DNA from: Tenacibaculum sp. | Lineage (GTDB): Bacteria; Bacteroidota; Bacteroidia; Flavobacteriales; Flavobacteriaceae | Reading direction: 5' to 3' | Length of the DNA: 64,000 nucleotides | Assembly: GCA_018456245.1 (NCBI GenBank) | Contig: JAGYHQ010000001.1 | Span: 1 to 64,000 of the forward strand | Shown: positions 9,641-17,757 of the stretch, one piece after another | How the letters are laid out: each line of letters begins with the position of its first letter | Numbering within the stretch: position 1 is the first letter of the stretch | Notes under the pieces: generated by a model | What the model saw: only the letters and a program-made list of their open reading frames with translations | The model's database searches: none | Told to the model about the DNA's origin: nothing | Position numbers and translations under genes: made by a program

Positions 9641-10969
9641 TTATTCTTTTAGGGTTTCAGGTTCGTTTTCTTCTGTCCATTTTAGCCTATCCATTTGGCT
9701 ATATTGCCACATTGCTCCATTATTTTCAATATTTGTCATCATTGAATTTAATTCTTGCGGAGCAGAACTTTCTTCCATTACCAAATAACGACGCATATCC
9801 ATAATAATTGACAATGGGTCAATAGCAATAGGGCATTCCTCAACACAAGCATTACAACTTGTACAAGCCCATAATTCTTCAGGTGTTATATAATCACCTA
9901 ATAATTGCTTATTATCAGGCTTAAATTCTCCTTTATTTTTATCAATATTTTTACCAACTTCCTCTATTCTATCACGAGTTTTCATCATAATTGCACGAGG
10001 CGATAATTCTTTACCCGTTAAATTTGCAGGACAAACAGAAGTACATCGCCCACATTCGGTACAGGTATAAGCGTTCATCAACTGTACCCAATTAAGGTCA
10101 AAAACATCTGATGCTCCAAATTTTTCAGGTATTTCATCTTCTTCATCACTTGAAACAGAATAAGGATCGGTCATCATTTTTTTAACCTCTTTGGTAACCG
10201 ATTTTAAATTATCTAACTTTCCTTTTGGCTCTAATTTTGCATAAAAAGTATTAGGAAAAGCCAAAATTATATGTAAATGTTTTGAATAATATAAGTAATT
10301 TAAAAATATTAAAATCCCAATTATATGTAACCACCAAGCGGCTCTTTCAATAATATGGAGTGTTTTTAAAGAAAAACCATTAAATAAAGGAGCAATAAAT
10401 TGAGAAATTACATTTCCTGCTTCTGATTGCTGAAAATGAACATCAGTTGCATTCATTATTAAAAATAATGACATTAATACCATTTCAAAATATAGGATAA
10501 TATTTCCATCTTTTTTTGCCCACCCTTTCATTTCTTTACTTAAAAAGCGTTTCACTTTTTGCATATTTCTCCTAAACCAAAAAATAAAAACAGCCACAAG
10601 AACAAGACAGGCTAAAATTTCAAAAGTACCTATAAGAAATCCGTAAATTTTATCTCCAACAATTGGTTGAAATACTCGGTGTGTACCAAATAATCCGTCA
10701 ATAATAATTTCTAAAATCTCAATATTTATAAAGAAAAAACCAATATAAACAACTCCGTGTAAAACTGCTAACCAAGGGCGACGAGCCATTTTTGTTTGCC
10801 CAAAGGCTAGTTTAGCCATATTCTTCCATCTATCAGATTTCCTGTCATTTCTATCAATATCTTTTCCTAATTTAATATTACGGATAAGTTTACGAATATT
10901 CATTATAAAATATGCGATACCCGATATTAAAATAATTGCAAATACAATATTTGGTAGAAATTTTACCAT
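9641..10969 (-). CDS. Membrane-bound 4Fe-4S dicluster electron-transfer protein
   Basis: A 442-residue protein. The N-terminal half has several transmembrane helices including WWLHIIGILIFLNYLYYSKHLHI, with histidines placed like haem ligands of NarI/HdrE-type subunits. The C-terminal half has two ferredoxin motifs, CTECGRCTSVCPANLTGKELSP and CTSCNACVEECP. It probably moves electrons between the quinone pool and the downstream CCG protein. In Flavobacteriia this pair often sits next to the MlaD and amidase genes, as here. The exact reaction is not known. Confidence 0.82.
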   Translation of the reverse strand: MVKFLPNIVFAIILISGIAYFIMNIRKLIRNIKLGKDIDRNDRKSDRWKNMAKLAFGQTKMARRPWLAVLHGVVYIGFFFINIEILEIIIDGLFGTHRVFQPIVGDKIYGFLIGTFEILACLVLVAVFIFWFRRNMQKVKRFLSKEMKGWAKKDGNIILYFEMVLMSLFLIMNATDVHFQQSEAGNVISQFIAPLFNGFSLKTLHIIERAAWWLHIIGILIFLNYLYYSKHLHIILAFPNTFYAKLEPKGKLDNLKSVTKEVKKMMTDPYSVSSDEEDEIPEKFGASDVFDLNWVQLMNAYTCTECGRCTSVCPANLTGKELSPRAIMMKTRDRIEEVGKNIDKNKGEFKPDNKQLLGDYITPEELWACTSCNACVEECPIAIDPLSIIMDMRRYLVMEESSAPQELNSMMTNIENNGAMWQYSQMDRLKWTEENEPETLKE

Positions 10970-10999
10970 TAAAGAAACTGATATGTTAAAAGATGATAT

Positions 11000-11974
11000 T
11001 TATTTTTTTTGACTATTACTTATGTTCTTATTATTATTTTCTTGGTTATAAGGTTTTGCTTTTTTTCCGAAAAGTGAAAAATGTACAAATCGTTTAGGAT
11101 TTAACTTCATTTCTCGTAATAATTCCTCTAATTCTTTTGATGCATTAGTTAAGTTTGTGTACATTTTTTCATCGGTAATTAACTTACCTAAAGTACCTTT
11201 TCCGTTTTTAGTTTCTGAAAGTAAACTGTTTACATTTTCTAAGGTATTTTCTAATTTTTTAACTGTTTCTCCTAAATTTGCTTTTGCTAAATCATCAGAA
11301 ATATTAGAAAAATCATCAGTTATTTTTTTGGCATTACTAAGTGTAACTTTTAGGTTTGCTTTAGAATCGTTAAGAAGTAAATTTACTGATTTTAATGTTT
11401 TTTGAACATCAAAAATCGTTTTTTCTAAATTAACAATACTACTATTTAAACTTCTACGAGATTTCTTATCTAACACTTTATTTAATCCTAAGAATAAAGA
11501 ATCTGCCCCCACTAATACATTTTCAATTTTAGATTGAATAGGGTTTAATTTCTCCCCAACTGAAGAAAACATGTCAGATTCTACATCTCCACGTAAATAA
11601 TCTCCTGAAACAGCAATTTCTCCTTCATAATTAGGTATAATTCCTATATTTTGCCCCCCCATTAACCCTGCAGGATAAATTTTTGCAACACTATTTTTTG
11701 AAAATTCTAAATCATCAGTTAACCTTAATCTAACCAATAACTTACCTTTTTTTCCTTCCTCTGCATTAAACGAAATTTTATCAACTTTACCTACTTGTAA
11801 CCCGTTAATGGTAACAATACTTGCTCCATTTAATCCGTTAATATTTTCATATTCTACATAAAAAAACCTTGGACTAGGACCAAATAAATCTTTTCCTTTT
11901 AAAAAATTATACCCCCAAATACCTATGGCTATAACAATAATAGCTACTATTCCTGTTTTAAATTCTTTTGACAT
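11000..11974 (-). CDS. MlaD/MCE domain lipid-transport protein
   Basis: A 324-residue protein with one N-terminal membrane anchor (FKTGIVAIIVIAIGIWGYNFLKG) followed by one MCE domain (about residues 35-125, containing NGLNGASIVTINGLQVGKVDKI and a GLMGGQNIGI stretch) and a long helical C-terminal region. It is probably the periplasmic substrate-binding part of an Mla-type lipid shuttle. The likely permease and ATPase partners in this window are the MlaE/MlaF pair at 26.5-28.0 kb, not adjacent. It is co-directional with the upstream amidase, 68 nt apart. Confidence 0.85.
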   Translation of the reverse strand: MSKEFKTGIVAIIVIAIGIWGYNFLKGKDLFGPSPRFFYVEYENINGLNGASIVTINGLQVGKVDKISFNAEEGKKGKLLVRLRLTDDLEFSKNSVAKIYPAGLMGGQNIGIIPNYEGEIAVSGDYLRGDVESDMFSSVGEKLNPIQSKIENVLVGADSLFLGLNKVLDKKSRRSLNSSIVNLEKTIFDVQKTLKSVNLLLNDSKANLKVTLSNAKKITDDFSNISDDLAKANLGETVKKLENTLENVNSLLSETKNGKGTLGKLITDEKMYTNLTNASKELEELLREMKLNPKRFVHFSLFGKKAKPYNQENNNKNISNSQKK

Positions 11975-12042
11975 ATCTTAATTTATACCTAATAATAACC
12001 CGCTAAGTTACTAATATTTTTTAGAGTAATATTTATTTTCCT

Positions 12043-13134
12043 TTAATTCATCAATTTTAAAGCCTCTTTAACTGTTATTCTTTCATCATCTTTAAACGCA
12101 ACTATAAAAGCATCTTTATAACCTACAGATCTTACCTTTTTTAATTTTTCTTTAATTGATTTATAATCGGACGTATTACCATAATAATACTTGTAATAAC
12201 CTTTATCTACCTTAACCCTTTCAACATCAGTTAATCCTTTAAAATTATACGGTTTTATTAAAAGTTTTTTTCTTGACGATGCTATTTGAACCTTAAAATT
12301 AACATTGTTGTTAGTGGTAGTATTTACAACATCATACACTGTATTCTTTTTTAATCTTTCAACATACCTAACAATTGCCCTTGTTAAGGCTTTTGCCATT
12401 TTTTGTTGCCCCGAATTAGAGTTTAAAAATCTACCCTCTCTACTATTACTTAAAAAACCTAATTCCACTAAAACACTTGGCATTACAGTTTCTCTTAAAA
12501 CTAAAAAATTAGCTTGTTTAACTCGCCTATCAAACCTATTTATACTGGCAAAATTTTTCTGCACTAAATCTGCAAATGCCAAACTAGCATCTAAATTTTC
12601 TTCTTGCAATACAGATAATCCTATTACTGATTCTGGAGAATTAGGATCATAATCATAATTTTGTTTATAGTTATCCTCTAATAATATTACAGCATTCTCC
12701 TTTTTAGAAATTTCTAAATTTTTATTATTTCCATTTAACCCTAATACATATGTTTCTGCCCCATGAGGTCTGCTAGAATTATTAGCATTACAGTGTATAG
12801 ATACAAATAAATCTGCATTATTTTTATTTGCAATAGCAGCTCTTTTATGTAGTTCTACAAAAACGTCTCTAGTTCTTGTATAAACTACTTTTATATCTTT
12901 ATTTTTCTTTAATTCCTTTCCCACTTTCAGCACTAAATTTAAAGCTATTTTTTTTTCAATATAATGTTTTTTACAAGCTCCACTATCTTTTCCTCCGTGC
13001 CCTGCATCTAAAACAACAACATATTTTTTGCTGCTTTGTCCCACTGATAAAAGTGGAGATAAGGTTAAAAAAACAATAAGTATTGTTAAACTTATTTCTT
13101 TAAGATTATATTTGTAGGATTTTAAGATTTTCAT
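12043..13134 (-). CDS. N-acetylmuramoyl-L-alanine amidase (AmiC-like) with SPOR-like C-terminus
   Basis: A 363-residue exported zinc amidase that cleaves the peptide stem from murein, acting in the periplasm during cell division. An N-terminal hydrophobic signal ends around SPLLSVGQ. The Amidase_3 domain shows VVLDAGHGGKDSGA (zinc His), the zinc-ligand Glu in HYIEKKIALN, LFVSIHCNA (zinc His) and SVLVELGFLSN (catalytic Glu). Residues from about 280 on (FKVQIASSRKK...) look like a SPOR peptidoglycan-binding domain. It is transcribed divergently from lptD across a 97-nt gap, an order common in Flavobacteriia. Confidence 0.9.
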   Translation of the reverse strand: MKILKSYKYNLKEISLTILIVFLTLSPLLSVGQSSKKYVVVLDAGHGGKDSGACKKHYIEKKIALNLVLKVGKELKKNKDIKVVYTRTRDVFVELHKRAAIANKNNADLFVSIHCNANNSSRPHGAETYVLGLNGNNKNLEISKKENAVILLEDNYKQNYDYDPNSPESVIGLSVLQEENLDASLAFADLVQKNFASINRFDRRVKQANFLVLRETVMPSVLVELGFLSNSREGRFLNSNSGQQKMAKALTRAIVRYVERLKKNTVYDVVNTTTNNNVNFKVQIASSRKKLLIKPYNFKGLTDVERVKVDKGYYKYYYGNTSDYKSIKEKLKKVRSVGYKDAFIVAFKDDERITVKEALKLMN

Positions 13135-13158
13135 CGATAAAAATTAATTACTTTTGGC

Positions 13159-13182
13159 ATTTGAAGTTTATATACTTCAAAT
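13159..13182. repeat. Palindrome in the amidase-lptD divergent promoter region
   Basis: ATTTGAAG and CTTCAAAT form perfect 8-nt arms around an 8-nt TTTATATA spacer, midway between two divergent starts. It could be an operator or simply overlap two back-to-back promoters; the sequence alone cannot decide. Confidence 0.35.
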
Positions 13183-13231
13183 ATTAAACCAAACTTTATT
13201 TAATTAAAACACAAAAATAACGTTTATAGTA

Positions 13232-15901
13232 TTGATAGCAAACAAATTGAACATACATTTATTTTTAATCCTTTTTTGTTTTCAATTAGGTACTGCTCAA
13301 GAACTTACTGAAAATAAGAAGTCTATCAATACGCAATTAAAGGATTCTTTAACCGAAAAAAAAGTAATACCTTTAATAAAAAAAGATACAATGACTTCTG
13401 ACACCACCAAAGTTTCTAAGGAAGTTATTAAAAATATCATTACACACAATGCCGAGGATTATACTCTACAAAATGCAAAAAACAAAACAATAACTCTTTA
13501 TAACAAAGCATATATAAAGTATGGTGATATTGATTTAAAAGCAGGTAAAATTACTATTGATTACAAAAAAAACACCGTTTACGCCACAGGAATTAAAGAC
13601 AACACCAAAACAAAATACATACAACGTCCTGTTTTTAAACAAGGTAATTATGAAACCCAACAAGATTCTATCTTATTTAATTTTAAAACAAAAAAGGCTT
13701 TAGTGTATGGTGTAAAAAATAAATATGGAGAAATGATTACCTACGGAAAAAAAATGAAACGAGTAAATGACTCCACCATATATATGAGTAATCTTAAATT
13801 TACAACATCAAAAAAAACAAATCCTGATTATTACATATCTACCAAAAAAGCAAAGCTAATTCCCAATAAAAAAATTATTGTAGGCGGAAGCCAATTATAT
13901 ATTGCTGATGTTCCTACACCCGTATATTTACCATTTGCTTATTTTCCTTTAACAAAAAAACGTTCTTCTGGTTTTTTAATTCCGTCTTGGGGAGAAAATA
14001 ACAATCAAGGTTTTTTCCTACAAAATGGAGGATATTATTTTGCTATAAATGATTATTTTGATTTAAAAGTTACAGGAGATATTTACAGTAACGGTAGCTG
14101 GGGACTAAATACAGAAAGTAATTATGTTGTTAGATATAAATACTCCGGTAGATTAAGTTTTAGGTATCAAAACTTAACAAACAGTTTAGTTGGTTTTGAT
14201 GATTATTCTAAAGCAACAAATTATAATATTAGTTGGAGCCATAGCCAAGACTCAAAATCAAACCCTAACTCTCGTTTATCGGCATCGGTAAATCTTGGTA
14301 GTAGTAAGTTTTACAGGCAATCAATTAATGAGATTGACCAATCTCAATACTTAACCAATACGCTTACCTCATCAATCAACTATTATAGAAAATTTGTAGG
14401 AACTCCTTTTAATATGAATGTTTCTATGACTCATAGCCAAAATTCAAACACAGGAGAAATTAATATGACGTTACCTTCTTTAACAGTAAATATGGATAGA
14501 ATTTATCCTTTTAAAGGTAAAGGAGGAGTAAAAAGAAATGCTTTTCAAAAAATAGGAGTAAATTATAATATGAGAGGAGAATATCGTATAAATACAAACG
14601 ATGATGAATTTTTCTCTTCAAAAATGTTTAATACTGCAAGAACAGGAATTCAACATAATATAAGTGCTAATACCAATGTAAAAGCCTTCAAATATTTTAC
14701 ATTGTCTCCTAATCTTAATTATAGAGATGTATGGTATTTTGATAAAATTGAAAAACATTACAGCCCTAATATAGTTAATAACAATGGCTCTTTGGGTACT
14801 GTGGTTAATGACACAATTAGTGGTTTTAAAAGGTTTAATGAATACAATGTAGGAGTAACTTTATCTACAACGGTTTATGGTACATTTAATTTTAAAAAAG
14901 GAAGAATTAAAGCTATAAGACACACATTAATTCCTAATATATCTTGGGGATATAGACCTGATTTTAGCAAAAAACACAATATAGAAATACAAAGAAGCTC
15001 AAATCCTAATGATATTTTAACTTATTCCCCTTTTGAGAACGGAATATACGGTACTCCTAGTAGCGGATTGTCAAATTCAATAGGTATTTCATTAAATAAT
15101 GTTGTGGAGGCGAAAGTAAAGGAAAAGGATATTAATAGCGAAAAAGAATACAAAAGAGTAACAATACTTAACAACTTTAACCTTAGCACAAGTTATAATT
15201 TTGCAGCAGATAGTTTACGCTGGAGTAATGTTAATTTTTCTGCAGGAATTCCTATTGTAAAAAATAAATTAAACCTTAACGTTAATGGTTATTTAGACCC
15301 TTATCAAGTAACACAAAAAGGAGTTAGAATAAATAAATTTAACAAAAATATTCTTAGTTTAAGACAAATTAGTTTAACTACAAATTACAGTATTTCTAGT
15401 GCTGATTTAAAGAAGAAAAGTAAAAATTCACAAACTGAAAACCAAGACAATAATAATCCTCCTGATATTTTAGGTACAAAAATTAACCCTACAAATGGTT
15501 TCGCCAGTAGAGCAACTAACAATAATAAGAGTAGTAAAAAAGACATAAAATTATACCATGCCAATATTCCTTGGAGTATTAACCTTGGGTATTCAATTTC
15601 ATATTATAACAATGGGTATAGCATAGATGAAATTCAAAATCACACATTAGATTTTTCAGGAAATATTGAGCTTTCTCCTAAATGGAAGATTGGTTTCCGT
15701 TCTGGTTACGATATAAAAGCAGGTGCTTTTTCTTACACTACTCTTAATTTTTCTAGAGATTTAGATAGTTGGCGTTTTAACTTTAACTGGATTCCTTTTG
15801 GAAACAGAACTTCTTATCATTTCTTTATAGGTGTAAAATCATCTCTGTTAAGTGATTTAAAGTGGGACAAAACCAAACCACCTGACAAAAGATTATTTTA
15901 A
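13232..15901 (+). CDS. lptD: LPS-assembly outer-membrane protein LptD
   Basis: An 889-residue outer-membrane beta-barrel protein that inserts lipopolysaccharide or lipooligosaccharide into the outer leaflet. The N-terminus is a signal peptide (NIHLFLILFCFQLGTAQ). An OstA/LptA-like jellyroll follows (KNKTITLYNKAYIKYGDIDLKAGKITIDY), then DVPTPVYLPFAYFPL, which matches the plug/linker motif seen in Bacteroidetes LptD, then a long series of amphipathic beta strands ending in aromatic residues. The start must be non-ATG: a TTG at 13232 precedes the signal and no in-frame ATG lies between it and the upstream stop. ridA follows 10 nt downstream. Confidence 0.9.
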   Translation: MIANKLNIHLFLILFCFQLGTAQELTENKKSINTQLKDSLTEKKVIPLIKKDTMTSDTTKVSKEVIKNIITHNAEDYTLQNAKNKTITLYNKAYIKYGDIDLKAGKITIDYKKNTVYATGIKDNTKTKYIQRPVFKQGNYETQQDSILFNFKTKKALVYGVKNKYGEMITYGKKMKRVNDSTIYMSNLKFTTSKKTNPDYYISTKKAKLIPNKKIIVGGSQLYIADVPTPVYLPFAYFPLTKKRSSGFLIPSWGENNNQGFFLQNGGYYFAINDYFDLKVTGDIYSNGSWGLNTESNYVVRYKYSGRLSFRYQNLTNSLVGFDDYSKATNYNISWSHSQDSKSNPNSRLSASVNLGSSKFYRQSINEIDQSQYLTNTLTSSINYYRKFVGTPFNMNVSMTHSQNSNTGEINMTLPSLTVNMDRIYPFKGKGGVKRNAFQKIGVNYNMRGEYRINTNDDEFFSSKMFNTARTGIQHNISANTNVKAFKYFTLSPNLNYRDVWYFDKIEKHYSPNIVNNNGSLGTVVNDTISGFKRFNEYNVGVTLSTTVYGTFNFKKGRIKAIRHTLIPNISWGYRPDFSKKHNIEIQRSSNPNDILTYSPFENGIYGTPSSGLSNSIGISLNNVVEAKVKEKDINSEKEYKRVTILNNFNLSTSYNFAADSLRWSNVNFSAGIPIVKNKLNLNVNGYLDPYQVTQKGVRINKFNKNILSLRQISLTTNYSISSADLKKKSKNSQTENQDNNNPPDILGTKINPTNGFASRATNNNKSSKKDIKLYHANIPWSINLGYSISYYNNGYSIDEIQNHTLDFSGNIELSPKWKIGFRSGYDIKAGAFSYTTLNFSRDLDSWRFNFNWIPFGNRTSYHFFIGVKSSLLSDLKWDKTKPPDKRLF

Positions 15902-15911
15902 ATAAACAATA

Positions 15912-16292
15912 ATGAAAAAAATAATAAATACAAAAAATGCTCCTGCTCCTATTGGGGCTTATAACCAAGCTCTTTTAACAGGAAATACACTATATACTTC
16001 TGGGCAAATAGCTATAAACCCTAAAACAGGAGAACTGGTTTTAAATGATATTAAAATTGAAACCAAACAAGTAATGGAAAATATAAAAGCCATATTAACA
16101 GAAGCAAATATGACTTTTAATGATGTTATAAAAACTACAATTTTTATTTCAAATATGAATAATTTTTCAGAAATAAATGAAGTTTATAGCAACTATTTTA
16201 ATGATGAAACAGCTCCTGCCCGTGAAACTGTTGAAGTTGCTAATTTACCTAAATTTGTAAATGTAGAAATTAGCGTAATTGCTGTTAAGTAA
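15912..16292 (+). CDS. ridA: RidA family reactive enamine/imine deaminase
   Basis: A 126-residue YjgF/YER057c/UK114 protein that hydrolyses reactive 2-aminoacrylate and related imines made by PLP enzymes. Family features are visible: NTKNAPAPIGAYNQA, YTSGQIAINPKTGEL, the central KTTIFISNM and the C-terminal RETVEVANLP with the arginine that binds the substrate carboxylate, then VNVEISVIAVK. Length is exactly typical. It lies 10 nt after lptD and is probably co-transcribed, a common order in Flavobacteriia. It is the last core gene before the repeat-rich island. Confidence 0.95.
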   Translation: MKKIINTKNAPAPIGAYNQALLTGNTLYTSGQIAINPKTGELVLNDIKIETKQVMENIKAILTEANMTFNDVIKTTIFISNMNNFSEINEVYSNYFNDETAPARETVEVANLPKFVNVEISVIAVK

Positions 16293-16296
16293 TTTT

Positions 16297-16359
16297 TATT
16301 GCGTATTTTATGTTAATTAATTTGTTATAGACATAATAACCAACATAAAATACGCAATA
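16297..16359. repeat. Perfect 18-bp inverted repeat immediately after ridA
   Basis: The arms TATTGCGTATTTTATGTT (16297-16314) and its exact complement (16342-16359) flank a 27-nt loop and begin 5 nt after the ridA stop. Degenerate second copies of each arm lie at 16407-16421 and near 16441. It may serve as a terminator, or be the variable palindrome that accompanies the first 181-bp repeat, as seen at the other two repeats. Confidence 0.8.
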
Positions 16360-16462
16360 CCATTTACTACAATAAACATCTGTTATTAAATATATTAAAA
16401 CTTATTAACATAAAATGCGCATTTATTTTTAATATACTTGTTATTGCGTATATTTGTGTGAT

Positions 16463-16643
16463 GTAGTGAAATACTCCGCTACCGCTCCGTCTTTCACTAC
16501 ATCGGCTCACGGCTTCGCCGATGATATGCGAAATCCTTTCGCTTCGCTCAAGAACTTCACACATCTTCACCTTAATGCAATTTTGTTTTTTCCTAGATAC
16601 TCCGTATCTTTCCAAAAACAAAACTACATTAAGCCGTGAGCCG
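16463..16643. repeat. 181-bp structured repeat, copy R1
   Basis: First of three identical, same-orientation copies (R1, R2, R3) in 4.3 kb. It starts with a hairpin (GATGTAGTGAAA counting 3 bases upstream, pairing with TTTCACTACATC). A 141-bp core follows, bounded by perfect 13-bp inverted repeats (CGGCTCACGGCTT at 16503 and AAGCCGTGAGCCG ending at 16643). Inside the core are a GCGAAA/TTTCGC hairpin and a long hairpin with 20-nt arms, two mismatches (16571-16590 with 16614-16633). It looks richer in G+C than its surroundings. Right of the copy the sequence continues as GTTATGCG. The stretch 16293-16700 has no gene. Confidence 0.93.
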
Positions 16644-16700
16644 TTATGCGTCATAACACAGAACTTCTAAATAATTGAAAGGATTTAAAGAATAAATATT

Positions 16701-17375
16701 ATGTACATACCATATATACATAAAACATTTAATTGGTACGAATTATATAATGATGATGACCGATTGATTATTGGAAGTAATAATATACAAAAAAATTATG
16801 GGGAATATGGACAAAATATAGAGCATAAAGTGTTAGATATTTGTCGTTATTCATATAATTCAAAAGTGTTGTTAGATAATAATATTATTGAGTATTTAAT
16901 TCCGACAGATACAAAAGTTAAGATTATCAATGGAAAAAATATAAAACACTTACATACACATCACGACCCAAACGATTTAGATGATTTTTTAAGAACAAAC
17001 CCAAACTTAATTTCATTAAGTATTCATATAAAAAAAGGAAAAGAACAGATATTATCAATTCTTCCAGAAACATTGGAATATTTGCGAATTTTCAATCTAA
17101 AAACAGATGTGAGAATATTGCAGAAATATAAACAGATAACAAATCTTCAATTAGACAGGTGTGACATTGTTGATTTTGCAGAATTACAACTTATCCCAAA
17201 TTTACATTCATTGCAAATAAATCGTTGTAAAGAATTAAAAAATGAGGGAGTTTTATTAGAAATGAAAAATATAAAACGAGTTGAAATATCTAATAACAAA
17301 GAAGAAGGCGATATTTATAATGTTCTTGCAAAAATGAGAAAATGTGGTCAAATTCTAAATAATGATATACCGTAA
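16701..17375 (+). CDS. Leucine-rich-repeat-like protein of unknown function, cassette gene 1
   Basis: A 224-residue cytoplasmic-looking protein without signal peptide or membrane segment. I do not recognise the N-terminal 70 residues (YIPYIHKTFNWYELYNDDD...). From about residue 95 there are irregular LRR-like units: NPNLISLSIHI, LPETLEYLRIF, YKQITNLQLDRCDI, IPNLHSLQINRCKEL, MKNIKRVEISNN. It could bind a partner protein, but no enzyme motif is visible. It stands alone between repeat copies R1 and R2, facing the same way as them, and is followed by a palindrome of its own. It looks like a passenger gene. Confidence 0.6.
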   Translation: MYIPYIHKTFNWYELYNDDDRLIIGSNNIQKNYGEYGQNIEHKVLDICRYSYNSKVLLDNNIIEYLIPTDTKVKIINGKNIKHLHTHHDPNDLDDFLRTNPNLISLSIHIKKGKEQILSILPETLEYLRIFNLKTDVRILQKYKQITNLQLDRCDIVDFAELQLIPNLHSLQINRCKELKNEGVLLEMKNIKRVEISNNKEEGDIYNVLAKMRKCGQILNNDIP

Positions 17376-17409
17376 TGAAATTAAAAGTAATATAAAATAA
17401 AAAACGAAC

Positions 17410-17526
17410 GCATAACACAAGTTTTTACGCTATTGCGGGTCAGGTGCTTAAACCAAAATTTAGGTTGTTTTACAAAGTTTTGTGCATAACCGAAAAATGT
17501 CGTATATTTATCCGCAACAGCGTAAA
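17410..17526. repeat. Gene-specific palindromic segment following cassette gene 1
   Basis: It begins with GCATAAC (17410-17416) shortly after the gene. Long-range arms TTTACGCTATTGCGG (17424-17438) and CCGCAACAGCGTAAA (17512-17526) pair with a single mismatch across a 73-nt middle. R2 starts 13 nt later. The layout, a long imperfect palindrome bounded by a short core motif, resembles an integron attC site in form but not in exact core sequence. Confidence 0.7.
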
Positions 17527-17539
17527 CACCCAACCCGAT

Positions 17540-17720
17540 GTAGTGAAATACTCCGCTACCGCTCCGTCTTTCACTACATCGGCTCACGGCTTCGCCGATG
17601 ATATGCGAAATCCTTTCGCTTCGCTCAAGAACTTCACACATCTTCACCTTAATGCAATTTTGTTTTTTCCTAGATACTCCGTATCTTTCCAAAAACAAAA
17701 CTACATTAAGCCGTGAGCCG
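17540..17720. repeat. 181-bp structured repeat, copy R2
   Basis: Identical to R1 over 181 nt by direct reading, with 13-bp inverted repeats at 17580-17592 and 17708-17720. The left flank GATG is shared with R1; on the right the repeat is followed by ATGC rather than GTTATGC. The ORF track extends the next gene's frame back into this repeat through a GTG, which I reject as its start. Confidence 0.93.
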
Positions 17721-17757
17721 ATGCTTTATTAATAAAAAAACTTATAAATCAAATACA

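Noticed and set aside
17713-17757. GTG start for the zinc-hook ATPase
   Set aside because: It lies in repeat R2 and gives a non-conserved extension; the ATG at 17758 begins a sensible N-terminus.
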